From: Bacteroidota bacterium
GTDB taxonomy: Bacteria > Bacteroidota > Ignavibacteria > UBA10030
Direction: 5' to 3'
NCBI GenBank assembly: GCA_003453835.1
Contig: DMMN01000047.1
Location: 1 to 8,325, forward strand
DNA length: 8,325 nucleotides
In this document: positions 6,816 to 8,325 of the stretch, piece by piece
How the letters are laid out: each line of letters begins with the position of its first letter
Numbering within the stretch: position 1 is the first letter of the stretch
Program-made: the position numbers and the translations under genes
The notes under the pieces: model-generated
Databases searched by the model: none
What the model was told of the DNA's origin: nothing
What the model saw: only the letters and a program-made list of their open reading frames with translations

Positions 6816-7067
6816 ATTGCCGTTCACTCTCGCGGTTGGTCACATCTTATGGGCGCATCCAGGCTCCCCGAGCCGAGCGAACGTATGAGCTTGATGTCCA
6901 CAACCATTCTCTCAATGATATGAGAAGGGAGGTGCCGGGAAATTCAGATTGATACGATTGATCCACGAATGGTGCATCGCTCAAGCCTCCGTTGAATGCA
7001 CAAAGAAGCATCCTCTGTATTCACACAATCATCTGCCCCTCTCCATATTATTCAAAGGAGCAACGCT

Positions 7068-8325
7068 ATGAGATATCTCCGGTTGAAAGCTCTCCTTCTA
7101 CTGTCGCTCGTTGCGCTCCCTCTGGCGATTTCGTTCGGTGCCAACGGGAAGATCTCGGGAACAGTGAAAGACGCATCCACAGGGGAAGCCTTAGTGGGAG
7201 TCAACATCATTCTTCTGGGTACCACGCTTGGTGGTGCAACAGATGAACAAGGCCGCTACTATATTCTTAACATCCCCCCGGGACGCTATACTGCGCGAGC
7301 CTCGGCTGTTGGTTTTGCGCGTATGGATATCGGCAACATAGAAGTGCGCGCAGATCAAACTACGGAGCTCAACTTTGATCTTCGGCAGGAGACGATTGAG
7401 CTCAAGGAAATCGTCGTCCAGGCGCAGGCCCGGGTCGTTGATAAATCTCAAACATCCTCCAAAGCCACGTTGGGCAAAGACGAGTTGGCGAATAAGCTGC
7501 CGATTACCACAGCCGTTGAAGTTCTCAATACGACGCCGGGTGCGTACAAAGGCTTTGTTCGCGGCGGTAAGATTACCGAGACAAAAACCATTGTCGACGG
7601 CGTGGATGTCAGTGATCAGTACTATGCCATCGGCGGCGAACAGGCCAATCAAGGTATCCTGGCACTAACGGCTTACGTTGTCCGTTTCAGGGACAGCCAG
7701 CTCAGCACCTCGACGTCTGTGAGCTTCAATGCGGTCGAGCAGCTTTCCGTGAATACGGGTGCCGTCGGTGCCGATAATGCCTCCGCAACCGCCGGCATCA
7801 TCAACTACTCGCTCCGTGAAGGCCGAGGGAAACTGACCGGCAGCTTCAATGCTCGGACGAGCCAGTTCAAAGGTCTGAAGTATAATGGTCCTGACCTGTA
7901 CTGGAACGATTTCATCTATCTTAATGAGAAGACGCAGACAAAGCGACGGGTCGACTCGATGAAAACAATCCAGGGAACAGCTCCGACCGCCGCACGGCAG
8001 GCTCTGATTACCAGAGACAGCACCAAGAACTCGAAGTATACGTACGAGGCCGGAAAGTATCTCAATCAGGACACGCCGCAGATCGAAATCGACGGAACAG
8101 TTAGCGGGAGCATCAACGATGATTGGGGAATTCTCTTCAGCGCCCGCTACTTCGATACGCACGGCCGGCTGCCGAACGAGCGGAGCCGCCAGGCGGATCT
8201 GACGCTGAAGACGACCTACAACCTCAGCCCCGAATTCAAACTCAACGGTTTCGGCATCATCAATGATAAAGGAAAACTCTTCGGGTGGAAGAATTCATTC
8301 TATAACGACTATGGGCGACTCTTCC
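7068..8325 (+). CDS. TonB-dependent receptor with carboxypeptidase-regulatory-like N-terminal domain (3' end outside window)
   Basis: The frame stays open from the ATG at 7068 to the window end (419 codons), so only the N-terminal part is seen; relatives are often about 900-1100 residues. An RBS, AAAGGAG (7054-7060), sits 7 nt before the ATG. Residues 1-24 are a signal peptide (LRLKALLLLSLVALPLAISF, cleavage near FGA-NG). Residues about 28-107 form a CarboxypepD_reg-like beta-sandwich (GKISGTVKDASTGEALVGVN, TDEQGRYYILNIPPGRYTAR). A linker ELKEIVVQAQ follows, then a plug domain (about 135-255) with VLNTTPG, the VRGGK turn, IVDGVD and VEQLSVNTGAVGADNASATAG. The first barrel strands then begin (LTGSFNARTSQFKG, DGTVSGSINDDWGILFSARY). 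The product should sit in the outer membrane and take up a ligand using TonB energy; the substrate is not apparent. It resembles the Oar-like receptors common in FCB bacteria. A strong promoter lies about 410 nt upstream. Confidence 0.88.
   Translation, partial: MRYLRLKALLLLSLVALPLAISFGANGKISGTVKDASTGEALVGVNIILLGTTLGGATDEQGRYYILNIPPGRYTARASAVGFARMDIGNIEVRADQTTELNFDLRQETIELKEIVVQAQARVVDKSQTSSKATLGKDELANKLPITTAVEVLNTTPGAYKGFVRGGKITETKTIVDGVDVSDQYYAIGGEQANQGILALTAYVVRFRDSQLSTSTSVSFNAVEQLSVNTGAVGADNASATAGIINYSLREGRGKLTGSFNARTSQFKGLKYNGPDLYWNDFIYLNEKTQTKRRVDSMKTIQGTAPTAARQALITRDSTKNSKYTYEAGKYLNQDTPQIEIDGTVSGSINDDWGILFSARYFDTHGRLPNERSRQADLTLKTTYNLSPEFKLNGFGIINDKGKLFGWKNSFYNDYGRLF

Larger units (their letters stand above)
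6470..7067. other. Divergent intergenic region and TonB-receptor leader
   Basis: About 600 nt without a convincing gene. It separates the leftward nucleotidase-like gene from the rightward TonB receptor. A strong plus-strand promoter sits at 6625-6653, and the roughly 410 nt after it hold several small inverted repeats: 6793-6815; GGCTC/GAGCC at 6862-6874; TCTCA/TGAGA at 6910-6925. An open frame at 6674-6952 lacks a ribosome binding site and recognisable content. No promoter for the leftward gene was identified with confidence. Confidence 0.55.

Noticed and set aside
6674..6952. 92-codon plus-strand open frame in the TonB leader
   Set aside because: It has no ribosome binding site and an unfamiliar composition with no recognisable domain, although it follows the strong promoter.
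6949..7071. Possible TTG-initiated upstream ORF whose TGA overlaps the TonB receptor ATG
   Set aside because: The purine-rich GGGAGG at 6927-6932 is 16 nt from the TTG, too far, and the 40-residue peptide has no recognisable content; the overlap is probably chance.

Overview
The window looks like a chromosomal segment from a Gram-negative bacterium, probably of the Bacteroidota/Chlorobiota/Ignavibacteria (FCB) group. The evidence is a TonB-dependent receptor with an N-terminal carboxypeptidase-regulatory-like domain, a secreted nucleotidase-like protein ending in a putative outer-membrane barrel, and a SigK/RskA-type ECF sigma/anti-sigma pair. A clean sigma70-type promoter (TTGACA-17-TATACT) and Shine-Dalgarno sites fit Chlorobiota/Ignavibacteria better than classical Bacteroidetes. 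This placement is inferred from gene content only.

Layout from left to right. (1) Positions 1-567, minus strand: a minimal nucleotidyltransferase (MNT) antitoxin-like gene overlaps by ATGA the start of a HEPN partner. The partner is broken by an in-frame TAG and a frameshift, so this is a decaying MNT-HEPN toxin-antitoxin module cut by the window edge. (2) Positions 602-917: a mostly empty intergenic stretch. (3) Positions 918-2344, plus strand: an ECF sigma factor (TTG start, strong RBS) and its membrane-anchored RskA-like anti-sigma factor, again overlapping by ATGA. Together they form a signal-transduction operon. (4) Positions 2496-3728, minus strand: a PLP-dependent trans-sulfuration enzyme of the cystathionine gamma-synthase family, convergent with the anti-sigma gene. 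(5) Positions 3729-4021: a gap carrying a short inverted-repeat element resembling a MITE. (6) Positions 4022-6469, minus strand: a large exported UshA/5'-nucleotidase-like protein. Almost all its metal-ligand positions are substituted, and a beta-rich C-terminal extension ends in Phe. (7) Positions 6470-7067: a divergent intergenic region with a near-consensus promoter about 410 nt upstream of the next gene. (8) Position 7068 to the end, plus strand: the N-terminal part of a TonB-dependent receptor, cut by the window end.

The items most worth a second look are the probable pseudo-enzyme nucleotidase fused to an outer-membrane-like barrel, the half-dead MNT-HEPN module, the inverted-repeat element, and the long promoter-led leader of the TonB receptor. 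I see no phage, CRISPR, tRNA or rRNA features. Cooperation between the blocks is not evident beyond the sigma/anti-sigma pair and the MNT/HEPN pair.
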